A stretch of 64,000 bases of DNA from Macrotrachela quadricornifera (taxonomy: Eukaryota; Rotifera; Eurotatoria; Philodinida; Philodinidae). The stretch covers positions 6,877 to 70,876 of the forward strand of contig JAJEKB010000253.1 of assembly GCA_022393335.1 (NCBI GenBank). The letters run 5' to 3'. Positions 36,208 to 48,919 of this stretch are shown here, in pieces (position 1 is the stretch's first letter; each line of letters opens with the position of its first letter). The notes under the pieces are model-generated. The model was given only the letters and a program-made list of their open reading frames with translations. It was not told the DNA's origin and made no database searches. The position numbers and the translations under genes are program-made.

Positions 36208-37917
36208 ATGTGTTTTTTTTTCTTCTTAGCTGCATCAGCGGAACGACCACCTTCAGCATGTTCAATTCGAGGAAGTACTCGACAACGTTTACAAAAACCA
36301 AGTACTCGACGAGTTTATACAATAGAAAATGAAAATAATATTTCTACTATTGATTCTAAAACAAATCCTCCAACAATCGTAACAGTAACTGAATTAAAAG
36401 TACAACCAACCGTTGAAAATAATAAAGATAAATCAAATACACAACAAGATTTACCATCAACTACTCCATTAAAACAATTAATTTTTAAAAAAATTAATCA
36501 TCGTCCTATTGAAGTAAAAAAAAATATAGAATTTTTGAATATTTATTATTTATTTATATAATATAGGTTAATATTCGTTGTATATTTTTACGTGTTGGTG
36601 AAATTGATACATTAAATGAAAGATATTATGCTGAATTATTATTAGAAGCATCTTGGGAAGAAACATCATTTAAAGGTTTACAAACACGACCATTTGATCC
36701 AACTATACATTGGACACCTGAACTTGAATTAATGAATGGTATTGGTGAATTACAAGATGATATAACATATAGTGTTCGATATGATAAACATGGTTTAGCA
36801 ACAGTTACTGAACATCATAAATTAAAAGGTACATTATGGGAACGTATGGAATTACAACATTTTCCTGTTGATGTTCAAGAATTATCATTATCAATAACAA
36901 CATCACGTACAGATACAGAAATGATATTTACAAAAAATTTAAGAAAACCATCAGGTGTTAATCGACGTGTATTTACTGATGAACAAGAATGGTATTTATT
37001 TGAACATGTTGATATTGAAATAACAGAACAAATTGATGAATATCTTGATAGTGGACATAATCATCCAGTTGTTATTTGTTCATGTCATGCAGCACGGTTA
37101 ATTAAAGCAAAAAAAGAAAAAAGAAATTTTTAAATATTATCTTGTTTTTTATATTTAGAAAATATGGATATTTTATTTGGAATGCATATTTTCTTATTTT
37201 TCTTATAACATCAGCCAGTTTTACAACATTTCCAATACCATTAGCAAAGTAATATTAATAATTTATTAAATTATTGACTAATATAATTTGTTTTTATTTT
37301 CTAGTATACATGGTCGTGTACAAATAGCTTGTACTTTACTTTTAACATCAATTACATTTCGTTGGTTATGCAATAAAGCATTACCGTATCTAAAATCATC
37401 TTTCTTCGTTTTTTATTTTTAATTAAATTAAGATTTCTTTTCTAGAACGATATCTTATTTAACAGCTGTTGATGTTTATGCAATTGGAAGTATATTTTCA
37501 CTTTGCCTTCTCAATATTTGTAAGTAAAGAAAATATTTAAATATAAAATCTTCTTATTTTTTTTTTTGTTTTTCTATCAAATTTCAAGATCATGGTGTGA
37601 TTGGATATATTAATTATTATTCATCGGGAAATACAACAGGTTCAACAATAAGTGTACCAAGTATAATTATTATTGATCGATGGGCACTTGTAGTTTTTAC
37701 AATACTTTTTTTTGCTTATCAAATTGGTACACTTATATGGATGTATTTAGTACCATGGAGAAAACGTCGAATAATGTTTCAAAAAGATAATCAAAGTCGT
37801 TTACAACTCTCATCAAAATATAATAATAAAAAAACAAATTTTATTAATGTTTTACGAGCAGTAAAACCACCAAGTGATATTCGAAAATTTTCAACAGTTT
37901 CAAGTATTGATCATTGA
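36208..37917 (+). CDS. pentameric ligand-gated ion channel homologue lacking the Cys-loop
   Basis: Exons ~36208/36234-36513, 36567-37096, 37159-~37249, ~37306-37386, ~37446-37519 and ~37590-37917. After a disordered start, the extracellular beta-sandwich reads VNIRCIFLRVGEIDTLNERY, then ELLLEASWEE and MELQHFPVDVQELSLSI; the FPVDVQ turn is that of the Cys-loop, but both cysteines are missing, as in bacterial ELIC/GLIC-type channels. Four helices follow: M1 WNAYFLIFLITSASFTTFPI, M2 RVQIACTLLLTSITFRWL, M3 TAVDVYAIGSIFSLCLLNI, M4 RWALVVFTILFFAYQIGTLI. The start is uncertain. An ATG at 36208 gives a short signal-like MCFFFFLAASA, but the same bases look like a splice acceptor (TTCTTCTTAG|), so the first exon may lie upstream. 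Ligand unknown. Confidence 0.75.
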
Positions 37918-38826
37918 ACTTATATTTATATTTATTGTAAAATTTTCTTTTAATGAATTATTATAAAATAAATATGAGTTTGCTTTTTTTCTTTTTCAGA
38001 GATACTAAATTTATGAAATGAAGAAGGAAAGAATTTTAAAAAAAAGGTTTGCTTTTTTTTTTAAATGAATGATAAATTCGATTATTGACCTTTTTCTTTA
38101 TTCGCCATTTAATAGATTTATACATCTCGAAATAGTATTCACCAGAAGTAAAAGGAAGACATTTGATATAGAATTTTGTTTTTTTTAAATTATTATTATA
38201 CAAAAGAACAAGTTGATAAGCTCAATATTTTACAAGAAACAGGTTAAAAATAAAGTTTCTTCTGAAAAATTCTTTATTATATTAAAAAACAAAAGATTAT
38301 TTAGTGATAGTGAACCTCTATTAAAAATTCTCGATTAAAATATTAATTATTTTTAGTAGAAACAGAAAAAAAGTTCTTCGAAACTATCGCACAAATATTC
38401 GATTGATTAATAAACATATTGACAATAAAAGAGTATCTTGAATTTTAGCTCTTTGGTGATAAACAGTTTTCTTTTTCAAGTGCAAGAATCTTAAACATTA
38501 AAATTTAAGTTTTAAAAATATTTTAAATGATACTAATAGCAGAATATAAATAAAATAAACAACAAACTGTGCCCTAGTGATATAAAGAATAGAACAAAAG
38601 AACGAAAGAACGTATGTACGAGAAAAAGTAAACAACAAATCATTACAACAAATAAAAGGAAATGGTTTTTTTTTCGATTTAACATTTTTTTTATCACATT
38701 TCAGATACTTATAAATGAGTTTTAAAAAATAAACGCATATCACTTCAGTATACAATTATTTAAAAAGAAAAAAAAAATCTAAATTTATAGTTTTATTTAA
38801 TTACTTCAGATCGTTAATAATTATTC
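37918..38826. other. convergent intergenic gap
   Basis: Lies between the channel-like gene (+) and the SLC35A-like gene (-). AT-rich, probably the 3' untranslated regions of both; no gene seen. Confidence 0.5.
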
Positions 38827-40353
38827 TTAATATAATACTGATCCATCTTTAAAAAACATATTAACAATTGGTACATAAGAAATTAAATCTGGTTTTGAAT
38901 AAAGAAATATTGAAAATATAACTAAACCTGAACCCAATGTAAATAATATTGTTAATTGAAATTCAAATAATACTATACTAACTAAACATGAAATAACAAT
39001 AGCTAATGATGTTGCAAAACCTTTTAATATATTATTAGCATGTTTAACAACTAATGCAACAATAAGGCCACCAACTGAATGAACAAGTGTAGCTATCCAT
39101 ACCATATTTGTATAACCATAGAGAAATCCTTTTTTTTTTATTTCTGCACCATCGGATATATATGTTGTTATAAGACCAAAAAATATTCCAAAAACACCTA
39201 ATTGAATATTACGTATCCATACAGATACACTACTTCCTTTAAGAATTTTTTCAAAATAAACACCAGCTAAACCGCTTAATATACCTAAAGAATAAATAAA
39301 TCATTTTATTTTCAATTATTTTTACTTAAACTTACAAGCAGTAACAACAGCAAGTAATCCATATACAGCATTAACATCTTGTTTTGGTGTTGTTGATGTC
39401 ATATTTTCAACTTGTACAAGAGAAATACCAAGAAAAAGAAGAAATAATGCAAGCCATTGAATAAGACCTAATTGATGACGAAGTATAATTACCATTAGAA
39501 TAGCTGTTGTAAAAATTTTCATTTGATAACTAACCTAAAATAAAACAATTATATTATTATCAAATTAAAAATTTTTTATAAATATTTACTTGAAATGTAG
39601 CAGCATCTAAATTTGAAATTGCAATAAAAAGTAGATTATTTTGTAATGTATAAAGTAAAGCTGGTATGCCAGTTTTAAATGTATCAAGAGGTTGACGTAT
39701 AATTTGATTATAAATTAATTTAAAAGTTGATACTATACTACGTTCTTCATTAATAACTAGGAGTATACTTAAGATTGTTTTTTGAATTTCTGAAGTAACA
39801 ACAGCTGTTGAATTTATAAAACGTGGACCAGATGTTGTACGTACATAACGTAATAATAATATGCTCAAAGCATTTTGTACTGTTAATGCAACTAAACTAA
39901 CACGTTTCATAAATGCATTAGAATGACTTATAGTTGGTGTTGGTGTATGATTTGATCCTACGTTCGATCCTAAAAATTTTTAATTAAATTATTCAATATA
40001 TCATAGTCAATAAACTATGAATATTCATACAATTTTACATAAAATACAATTGCATTCAAATGCACATACATGAATATTTTAGATAAATTATTATTTGAGA
40101 GCAATTCTTATTTTGACAACTTTTTTTTTATAGCTATTTATGGATTTATACAAGAAGACTATAAATAAAAGGTTGATTATAGAAAAAAGATTCTCACCTG
40201 GATACGAAGGTCGATCGATTAAAGGACCTTCACCACCTTTTATATCAATAACTATTTGATTTTCCTAATAAAATAAAAGAAAATTTATAAAAATTTCAGA
40301 TATATTGTTTTTTTTTTATTGTAAATTTGATCTATATTTACCTTGTGCGTCAT
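38827..40353 (-). CDS. nucleotide-sugar transporter, SLC35A family
   Basis: About six exons on the minus strand, starting MTHK|ENQIVIDIKGGEG at 40353 and ending KDGSVLY. After a ~45-residue cytoplasmic N-terminus come ten predicted helices with family signatures: SLVALTVQNALSILLLRYVR, PALLYTLQNNLLFIAISNLD, AATFQVSYQMKI, LSGLAGVYFEKILKGSS, SVWIRNIQLG, and KHANNILKGFATSLAIVISC, the last being the classic SLC35A1/A2/A3 signature. These Golgi antiporters import UDP-GlcNAc, UDP-galactose or CMP-sialic acid. Overall it reads closest to the A2/A3 (UDP-sugar) branch, but substrate cannot be fixed from motifs. Confidence 0.9.
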
Positions 40354-43300
40354 GGATGAACTATTTTTTGAGTACAAGAACTTGTAACACTTGTTATATA
40401 TATTTATGTTCTTTCACTGATTAATAGCAAAATATAAAAGATTGTACGATTAAAATAAAAACAAAAATATCTAAAATTAGGTATAAAAGATATGTAAAAA
40501 GAAAAAAAGACAAGAAAAAAAAAGTTATATTTAATTTTTTTTCTTTCTTTTATACGCGAAAGAATGCAACCAACCATAGCAAGAATGACTTACAAACTGT
40601 TCTATGTATAGAAAAATAAATATTAGTATGGTATATCGTATAATACAATCTTAGCAATGAAGGATAATAATTAACGCTAACTCTATACTAAAAAATTGGA
40701 CGAAATCTTTAGTATGTTTTTATTTGGAGAGAAGCTAATTATTTTTTATTTTCTAGTTCAAGTATCCTGAATACTATTATCTTCATTATTTTCTTCTTTC
40801 AGACGTTCTTTTTAAGTATTTATATTAGTTTTTATATATAATCATATGAGAATCTCCTTTCTTAAAACCATCTATTAATATTGATTTTATTCAAGATTTT
40901 TCATTTACTGTCTTCAGTTTAAAAAAATGTCTTGATCAATATAATATCTATTGAACACTGAAATCTATCATTTTTGTAAATATTGTCCACATTAATCTTT
41001 TATATTATCGTTTACATAGTACCTTAAAAATATACATACAATACAACTGATTTCATCTAAATTCGTTTCTAATATTTTTCTTATAAATTTCATTATTTAG
41101 TAATTTTTATTCGCGCTTAGATATGTACTTGTACTATTATGTATCTTGTTAGACAACGAAAATGACTTAAGTGATTAAAGAGATTAAATGGATGAAAAAA
41201 TAATGGAAAAAAGGTGTAAAATCAATTGTAGTTATTGCTATGTTAAGGTAAATTAAGATACGCTAGACTTCTTTGATCTTATTCCTTCCTATCTATAAAT
41301 TTAACTAATAAATTGTTTAATAAATATTTGACGACATAATTTTACTTTGTCATCAAATGTTTGTTGTTATTCGATAAAATTGCTGAAATATTAAAATAAA
41401 ATCAATCTAATATGATTTTCTAATCAACTAATGCTTATATAATAACCTCAATTTATTATTAGATAATATTACAACGATTTTCAAAATATAATTGGTTTTA
41501 TTATTCATTGAACGAAATATAATATAACATTATATCTATATTTTCCATTAGTTTATAAAATACATAATTTCTTACCTTTAATACAAATCAAGGGTATGCA
41601 AAAACTCAAATTATAATTTGGTTGTTATCTAAGATACATGCCTCTTTAATATTTACTTTTTTGATGGTGAAAAATTTTTATAATATTATGTATAGAAAGA
41701 AAAAAAAAATTTCTTTACATAGCATCACAATAAATCGTGACAATCAATGTAAAAAGTATTTAAAAAGAGGAACGAGACGAATGTTTTAATAAAATGGTTG
41801 GAATATAACCAATCAAGATCGTTGTATTTATTTAGTGGTTATTTTATAATACGTTGGCAGAAATGAATGGAATATATATCAATGCAAAAAAGTTACAAGA
41901 AACCTGGTTATAAAATTTTTTTATAATTAATATATTTATTACAACGTAAAGTATAATATTTATGTAGTCCTTCGTGAGTTTTCTTTCGTTCCATACTTGT
42001 TTATTTATTTATTTAATGCTCTGTGAAGCACAGCATGTACATAGTTATTCGCGAATTTTCTTTCTTTTATTTTTAATCCAATACAAAGTCCAATATTTAT
42101 GTAGTTCTTTACCAATTTTTTTAAGATGCGAAGTACTTATGTTGTGTTTCGTTGCGAGTTTTCTTTCTTTCTAGACATACGCATAAAAGTGTCATTTTAT
42201 GAGGTGTTGATCTCGCGAATGTAAATCCAGAAAATAGTGGTTTAAATGCGAATAGAAATTAACGAGACCGAACCAATATTATATGATCTCAAATCTTGGA
42301 TAAGAAGTTTAGTTTATTTGCAGGAATTCCCGAAAAAAAAACGACAATTTTTTGTAGACTTCGTTATTTATTCATCTCAAGATAATTGCACTGCGGCACC
42401 ACTTTCTCTTAACAGATGCTTTGCAGCTTTCAATACAAGCGATAATTAATAATGAATCAGACAGACATAAAAACGACCAATAAATTCTATTAAGACAGAA
42501 TGTGATAGCCATCGATAAAGATCTTTAGTGTTTCTAAATATAACTATTTTCTTTTGAAATTAATAGTAGAAGAATATCAAGAACTACTAAAATGCTATTA
42601 GCACTGTGCTGTTTACGATTATTCAAGAATATCGATTTCTTTTTTTATTACTTCTCTTGACATACGCATCAAAAGGTGCCATCTTCTGATGTGACAATCT
42701 CCTGAACGAAAAGTCTTCCGATCTTCGTTACAAAGTTCCGTTTGTTTCTAACAAGCCTAAAAAAGCCACTTTTAATGCACTTTATCATTAACATAATTAA
42801 AAGAAACATTTAGGTTACGGACAAAGCATTCTCTCCAACTAATTTGAGTCATTTCTCGATGGAAATCAACAAATTTTCATTATTTTGGGAAATAATCAAC
42901 ACTTCAAAAAATGGATTAGAAAAAAAAACTTGTGATTTCATTTAGTAAATTAACACAAAAAATACAATCAATGTATTAGATAGAGTAGGACATAGTTTCC
43001 TGAAACTGAAATTTAAGCATACACTTATTTTTAATATACAACATCAATTATAACCAAGGAAAGACTAGCTTGTTTACAATAAAAATTTGATCTAAGTCAA
43101 TCCTAAACAAAAACAGTTGTGCCGACGAAGAAGCATGTTATTGCATGGAACGATCCATAGAACTAGGTCATATTGTTGAAGAAACTTTGTGAACAGTTAG
43201 AACGAATAATTTGTCTTGATTTAGTCTTATACATTATATACTCGTTGAATTGTCAATATTATTTTAAAAAATGGCCCACAATCAATCAAGAAAAAAGTGA

Positions 43301-45515
43301 CCATGACATGTAAATTAGAAAAATTGAAGTCACTTTTTTATTCAAATCCTAGTAATACGTTTTGAATCCTTACTTTATAACTATACGCACCTATAAGGTT
43401 TCGAACTCTTTCTGCGTATGCTGCACCAACTTTATGAGGATTATCTAGACATTATATCTATAACTTTTATTCAGCTATCTGAGCATCATAGTTGTAACCG
43501 TTATGAGTCTAGCTTAACCTACGGCTGGATTATTTCCTCTAGTATTATATTAATTCTTTAATAATCAGGGAAGTGTTAATATTGACTTTAACCCTTTGGG
43601 GCAGTTAGTCTATTAAGGAGCCATGGTGATTCTCTAGCATTTGAAAGTACACAGATACCTATATAATAATAGTTTTTGTTACAGCATTTCTCAGAGAGAT
43701 TTTTTAGTATAATTTGGCTTGTACTTAAGTTATTTTATTCAAATATCCAGTAATGGATAATAAATATAACAAAACTGACTTTTAGAGAAAAAATTCTATA
43801 AACTAGAATCCTTATCAGCAACATCGCACTCTATAAAGAAACATGTTATATGATGTTTTACATGCTTTCAACTATTCACGAACCAAGCATAATACCGGCA
43901 GGGAAATTTTGACCCCATCACTAATGAATTGATATTGAAACCGATTTGCATCAAAAACCACAATGAAAATGGGGACAATAGACAAATCGGACATATAGAT
44001 TAGCTTCTCGGAATGCGTACGAAAAACTATAAAATGGTATAAAAAGTTTTTCTTCCATCTGCTCGATATGGCTATGGTTGAGGACTAGAAAATAATGCAT
44101 TTGTCAGATTTTCGATTGGAGGTGATTCGATCTATTATAGGATCTGTTGAAACTCAAAAGAACGTAAAAGAAGGAAGATCAATTTTAGAAAATTCAATGA
44201 GACTCACTACTTGACACTTTCTCTCACTCATTCAAGATTACTCAATTGTAATTACGTCTGAAAGAAGAAGTACATCTATATGTTGTACCTTGTTTCGAGC
44301 TATATCATACTTTAAAAAGCTTCTGAACACACGTTTTTATAAAGTTCTTTTAGAAAATAGAAATGTTGATTGATTTATGATAAAATATACATAAAAAAAA
44401 AAGTTCCGTCCTCAAAGGGGTTAAGATCTTTCATTAGAGAATTGACATTAGTGAAGAAATATTTATCTTATTTGGTGTAAGCAGAAAAATTAAAAGAATT
44501 CTTCAATGTACAGATGTATATCATTAAAATTCAATGACAATCTTATCTTGTCAAGAGACAGAATATTCTTCTTATGTACTAAAGATTTTTCATGAGAAAG
44601 AAAAACAAATTCTTTATTTCTAGGGTTTTGTCTTTCCATACGTTTAACGAATTTCAAAAAAACATGGTTTTTTGAGAAAATTCAAGTCTATTTTAAATAT
44701 TTTTAATTAATTTTCTTTTAAATGAATTATTTCCAAAATAATAAATATAATTAACTGAAATATAAAATAACATAAAAATATATTATTTATCAAAAAAAGA
44801 ACATCATTTCGAATAAAAAAATTCTCATTTATTTTGTATGAATTATTTTACAATAAAATTTATTTTTGAGAAAAAGAGATCAATACAAAATAAGCCTTAT
44901 CATCAAGAAATATATCAATTAAGAATGCTTATTCTCTGTCCGAGGTTTTAATCTGTTTGTTTATAATTTATTTTCTTTTGTACTACATCAGACTAATCAA
45001 TTTGCTAATTATGAAATGGATAAAAACAATTATCAATAAATAAACAATCATTCATATAAACTGACAAAAATAAAACATTTTCTTTTCTAGTTTGAATATG
45101 TTAATCATGCTTTAGAAAAAAAAACATACTTATATCTTATAGTTCGTTCAATATTTTTCTTACGTTCAAATAACATCCACATTTTAAAGATCTATTCTCT
45201 TTCTTATCTACAAATGTCTGTTTTTGTCTAAGCAGTTATGACTGAATAGTTACTTGTATGGCACATATTCATATGGTACTGTGCTTAAATCTCAACGCTA
45301 TTGAACATTGAATGATCTTGAACAAATCGGTAACGATATTTATCTTGGGTCATCCTCAAGAGAATACACTGATTGCAGGATTGGGCTTGAATATTCTGTT
45401 ATAACCCTTAGATATACATAGGATTATGTACCAAAATTTTAGACTTTCAAGTTTTATCCTTGGTTGTGATTTGTTCTTTCTTTTTCGGTAGATGCATGCA
45501 ACTTGCAAAGTAATA
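40354..45515. other. long gene-poor region
   Basis: Over 5 kb with no supported exon. Two segments (~42165-42240 and ~42650-42720) share the theme GACATACGCAT-AAAAG-TG and similar following sequence, suggesting diverged copies of an old repeat ~490 bases apart. The frames at 41974-42174 and 42246-42449 lie in this repeat-like DNA and are not called. Confidence 0.4.
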
Positions 45516-46302
45516 CACGGTTGGAAATAATATTATTCCAAGGGTTTATCGCTATAATTTCGAGTAGAGGACATAATGAAGTTTATATCAAATGAAAGCT
45601 CGTCAAAAATGGAGTTTACTAGTACTAAATAGCGAAGGTTATGAAAACCTTTTAATGTCAAACTTAAGAGATTTGCAGAAATTTTAATTTTAAAAAAATG
45701 CTTAAAAAAACAAACTTTTTATGTGGAAGAAAACCACTCAATTTTTTAATAAAACTAGCATTTTTCATTACTTTTACTCACTTGAACGTTCCAAAACATA
45801 CGCATTCGATGTCTTTTTTCACGTTGCATCGAATGAGCATATTTTCAAATATCTTACATAAGAACAATAATGGAAAACCTTTGAATTTATTGTAAAAAAA
45901 TACTATTCTTTTTTGCCTATAAAAAATGTAAAAATGAGAGTTTTTTTATGCGTTCTTTAAATAATTTTGACTGACTTTTAATCCAAGTATCCTATTAAAA
46001 AAATTTTTTAATATAGACAGTTTTGTAAGGATCGACGAGCTGTATTGAACCACGTAAAAGTATCCAAGAAAACCACTTTGCTCCATTTTTGAATAACTAG
46101 TCTCTTAATATTCGATCCCCAAAAAAAGTATAAAATTTCTGAAAGTTTCTTAAATTCGACATCAAAAGATTTTCATAAACTTTACTATTTAGTACCAATA
46201 AACCCCATTTTTGACCAACTTTCATTTGATATAAAAATCATTATGTCTACTATTTGAAATTTTGGCGGTAACGCTCTGGAATGATATTATTTTCAAACCG
46301 TA
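45516..46302. mobile_element. ~0.79 kb non-autonomous element with long terminal inverted repeats
   Basis: The left arm (45516-~45700) starts CACGGTTGGAAATAATATTA and the right arm (~46110-46302), read on the minus strand, starts TACGGTTTGAAAATAATATC. The arms stay alignable for ~180 bases with shared runs such as TATATCAAATGAAAG and GTACTAAATAG. TA lies immediately outside each end, which suggests TA target-site duplication and Tc1/mariner-superfamily mobilisation. The centre encodes no transposase. Confidence 0.7.
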
Positions 46303-46539
46303 TATGATTATTTTTTCAACAAGGATGTTCATATCACTAACGTTTTTATATCTAACTATCCCAAAGAAAAATGTAAGTATTTTTAACAATGAAAAACATC
46401 AAAAATGATTTAAAATAGAAGGTTGTTATACGAAATAAATTGTTTGTCCATTCTCTATACAAAATGAGAACACACCTCAATTGAAGTATTTATACTGAAA
46501 ATTAGAGAAAAACTAGTTTAGAAAAACATTAAATATATT

Positions 46540-47500
46540 ATTGTCTGAAAGAATAAAATCGCCTTGCTATCTACATGTGAACATGGCACATTAGCTCTTC
46601 ACAGTTCTCTTAGTGATCGAGCTGCTTTCACTAATTATATCGAATAATGAAAAACAACCGCTCATCTACTTCAATAGAGTATCACACTGAAAAGAAACAT
46701 CAATGCAACAACAGTATACTGGCGAAATTTTCACGTATGTCATGATATCGACACTATTTCAAGACAATCTATCACATGGACTACATTGGAGAGTTTTTCT
46801 GAGATTCTTGATCATTGACGAAGTTTCGTAGCCAACCAACTTATGTTTTATTCACCTTTAATATATTGATGAAAAAGAAACAATCGAGAAGTGATGATGA
46901 AAATAGCATCTTTGAATATACGTTAGCAAACCTTTATCAAGATGATCATTAAGTTTATTTTTATTGCTTATGCATTAAGATGATTTTTCCCTACTGAACA
47001 ATATTATATTCATTGATAAAGTCATCAAATCCAACGACATACTTTTCGCCTTAGTGGCACCGATGTAGAGTTTAATCATCTTATTCATATTAGACGAGCA
47101 TTTTGACATTATCAATCGTTATTTATAATCACACAAAAGTTAACAACAAAAAACTCTTTAGCTATTGATTGAAATTGTTTAGTAGATCTTCATAGTTACA
47201 TCAAATCTAACATGATTATTGAATTTTTCCAGAATGTTTCGATGAAAGTTCTTAGAATGATGAATATACGTTAGATTCTTCGATATTTCATCGTTCCAAG
47301 AAGAAAAAATATTGTCAACTTTTTCACTCGATATATACACTTTAGTGATTCTCGTGTGAGCCACACTATGGTAGTTCTATAGAATATCATGCTGTTTTTG
47401 CATCATTCTGTCGATTAATATAGTAAAACTGCACATTTTAATATCATTGAACACCCTGAATAGTCGCTAGCACAGTGAAATTATAGGAAAGAAAAGAAAA
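46540..47500 (-). pseudogene. decayed reverse-transcriptase fragment, possibly Penelope-like
   Basis: The minus-strand frame 47364-47179 reads KVDNIFSSWNDEISKNL then HHSKNFHRNIL, resembling the RT catalytic block (Y-x-D-D-I...W-N...L) and following helix of Penelope-like elements. The second Asp reads Asn and the frame stops soon after. The flanking ~700 bases contain stops in all frames but are less AT-rich than the neighbouring gaps. Evidence is weak and from one short block. Confidence 0.35.
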
Positions 47501-48462
47501 AAAATTTGTCGCTTTCATCTATTTCGTCGTATATCTTGGAAAGATGTTCACACGAGCGCACATATTGTACACATTTAGTGATTTAGTTATTCTAGGCTTA
47601 GGATAGACATTGGATTATTATATATCTTCTTTGATATCTGTTTTCTTATTAAAATTATATTTATGAGGCGGATGTATAAATAAACCTGCATTTCTTTTTA
47701 TACTTAATGATAGATTATTTCATTACGATTGGAATTTTAGGATGGCCAGTCCATTGTAACAACTACAACAAATTTGTGACAATATTCCTCTTCCGATTGT
47801 ACAAACCAATCCTTGTTAAGCACGGGCTGGTCAAATATCATTCGTACCAGGTGCACAAATACTTCGTAGACAAATATTTGATAAGCAGGTTAGAGTCTTG
47901 CGCGAACGAGTTTTTTTCGGTTTCCGTTCCCGCAAACGTTTTTAATTTCGTATTCTTATTTCCTTTATTGTGTCTGACAGAATGTGCTATCAGAATATAC
48001 TAGCTTCTAGTCACTTCATACTTTGAACATTGATTGATAGTATATTATTATTATGTAATTCTTGTGTGTCGTTTTTTCACATTAATCATGTGTAAAATAG
48101 TTATTTAATTATTAGAAATAAAAATCTATTGTGAAAACATTAGAACACATGACAAGCAAGAGAACATAATTTTCGTTGCGGGAACATCAATTGTAGAAAC
48201 TCAAGAAAAACAGAAACTATGAGAGAAACTTTTAATGGAGGAGAAATGAGAAAAATATTTGACATTTTTTTTTATTTCATGATATGATATTTAATAGTTG
48301 AAAAGGTCATCTTTTGAAAATGGCCGTCCGCTGCGAAAAATATGGTTTTTTTCTCTTACTCAAATAAAATAATCTGTTGTTGGTGCATATATAAAGAAAG
48401 AAATAACACTTCTTTATAGAAATAATTTCTCTCCATTCATATTTTTCGAATTGCAGTTAAAA
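47501..48462. other. gap with an unassigned open frame
   Basis: A 98-codon frame (47707-48003, +) of higher G+C has no recognisable motif. Its first ~120 bases contain an imperfect inverted repeat (GGCCAGTCCATTG / GACCAGCCCGTGC), so it may be transposon-derived. Confidence 0.35.
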
Positions 48463-48919
48463 ATGTGCCGAGAATTACCTCCAACTTGGATAGTAAGTGA
48501 ACCATTACGTATAAGACTATATAATATCTTTTGTTCCTACCTGAATGAATTATTTTTGTATTTTGATATTTCTCTGTTTCATTTGGTGGCGTATGATGAA
48601 TGAATAATTTGTTTTAGGTTTCTACTTTTCAAGAATTAGAACAGAATTTCGATTTGAACAACATTGCTCAAGTAGATACTGATCAAGGAAATGTTAACAA
48701 TGAAGGTAAGCTACGAAGAAAGTCTTAACAAAAATCTATATATTAAATAATTTAATAACACTCTTAGTTTCAAATATTGCACTATGGATTGTACTACGTG
48801 TCGAAATGGTGACGATGATCAATCATGCCATCGGAATAGGTCCATATTTCAAGTGTATCGGACGTGCATTGTTTAACACACTTATGGAATATACAATTGG
48901 TCGTTTTTTTAATCGATGA
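48463..48919 (+). CDS. small three-exon orphan protein (89 residues)
   Basis: Exons 48463-48492, 48618-48705 and 48768-48919 join in frame with good GTAAGT/GTAAGC donors and TTTTAG/CTTAG acceptors. They encode MCRELPPTWI|VSTFQELEQN...VNNE|VSNIALWIVLRVEMVTM...GIGPYFKCIGRALFNTLMEY..FNR. A CAG acceptor-like site lies 6 bases before the ATG, so a 5'UTR intron or trans-splicing is possible. The N-terminal half is acidic and polar, the C-terminal half amphipathic/hydrophobic and Met/Ile-rich. It is not a family I recognise. Three consistent junctions in a region otherwise full of stops argue that it is real. Confidence 0.55.

Noticed and set aside
47707..48003. 98-codon frame of higher G+C as a second transferred gene
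   Set aside because: No recognisable domain, and its start overlaps an imperfect inverted repeat; more likely transposon-derived DNA.
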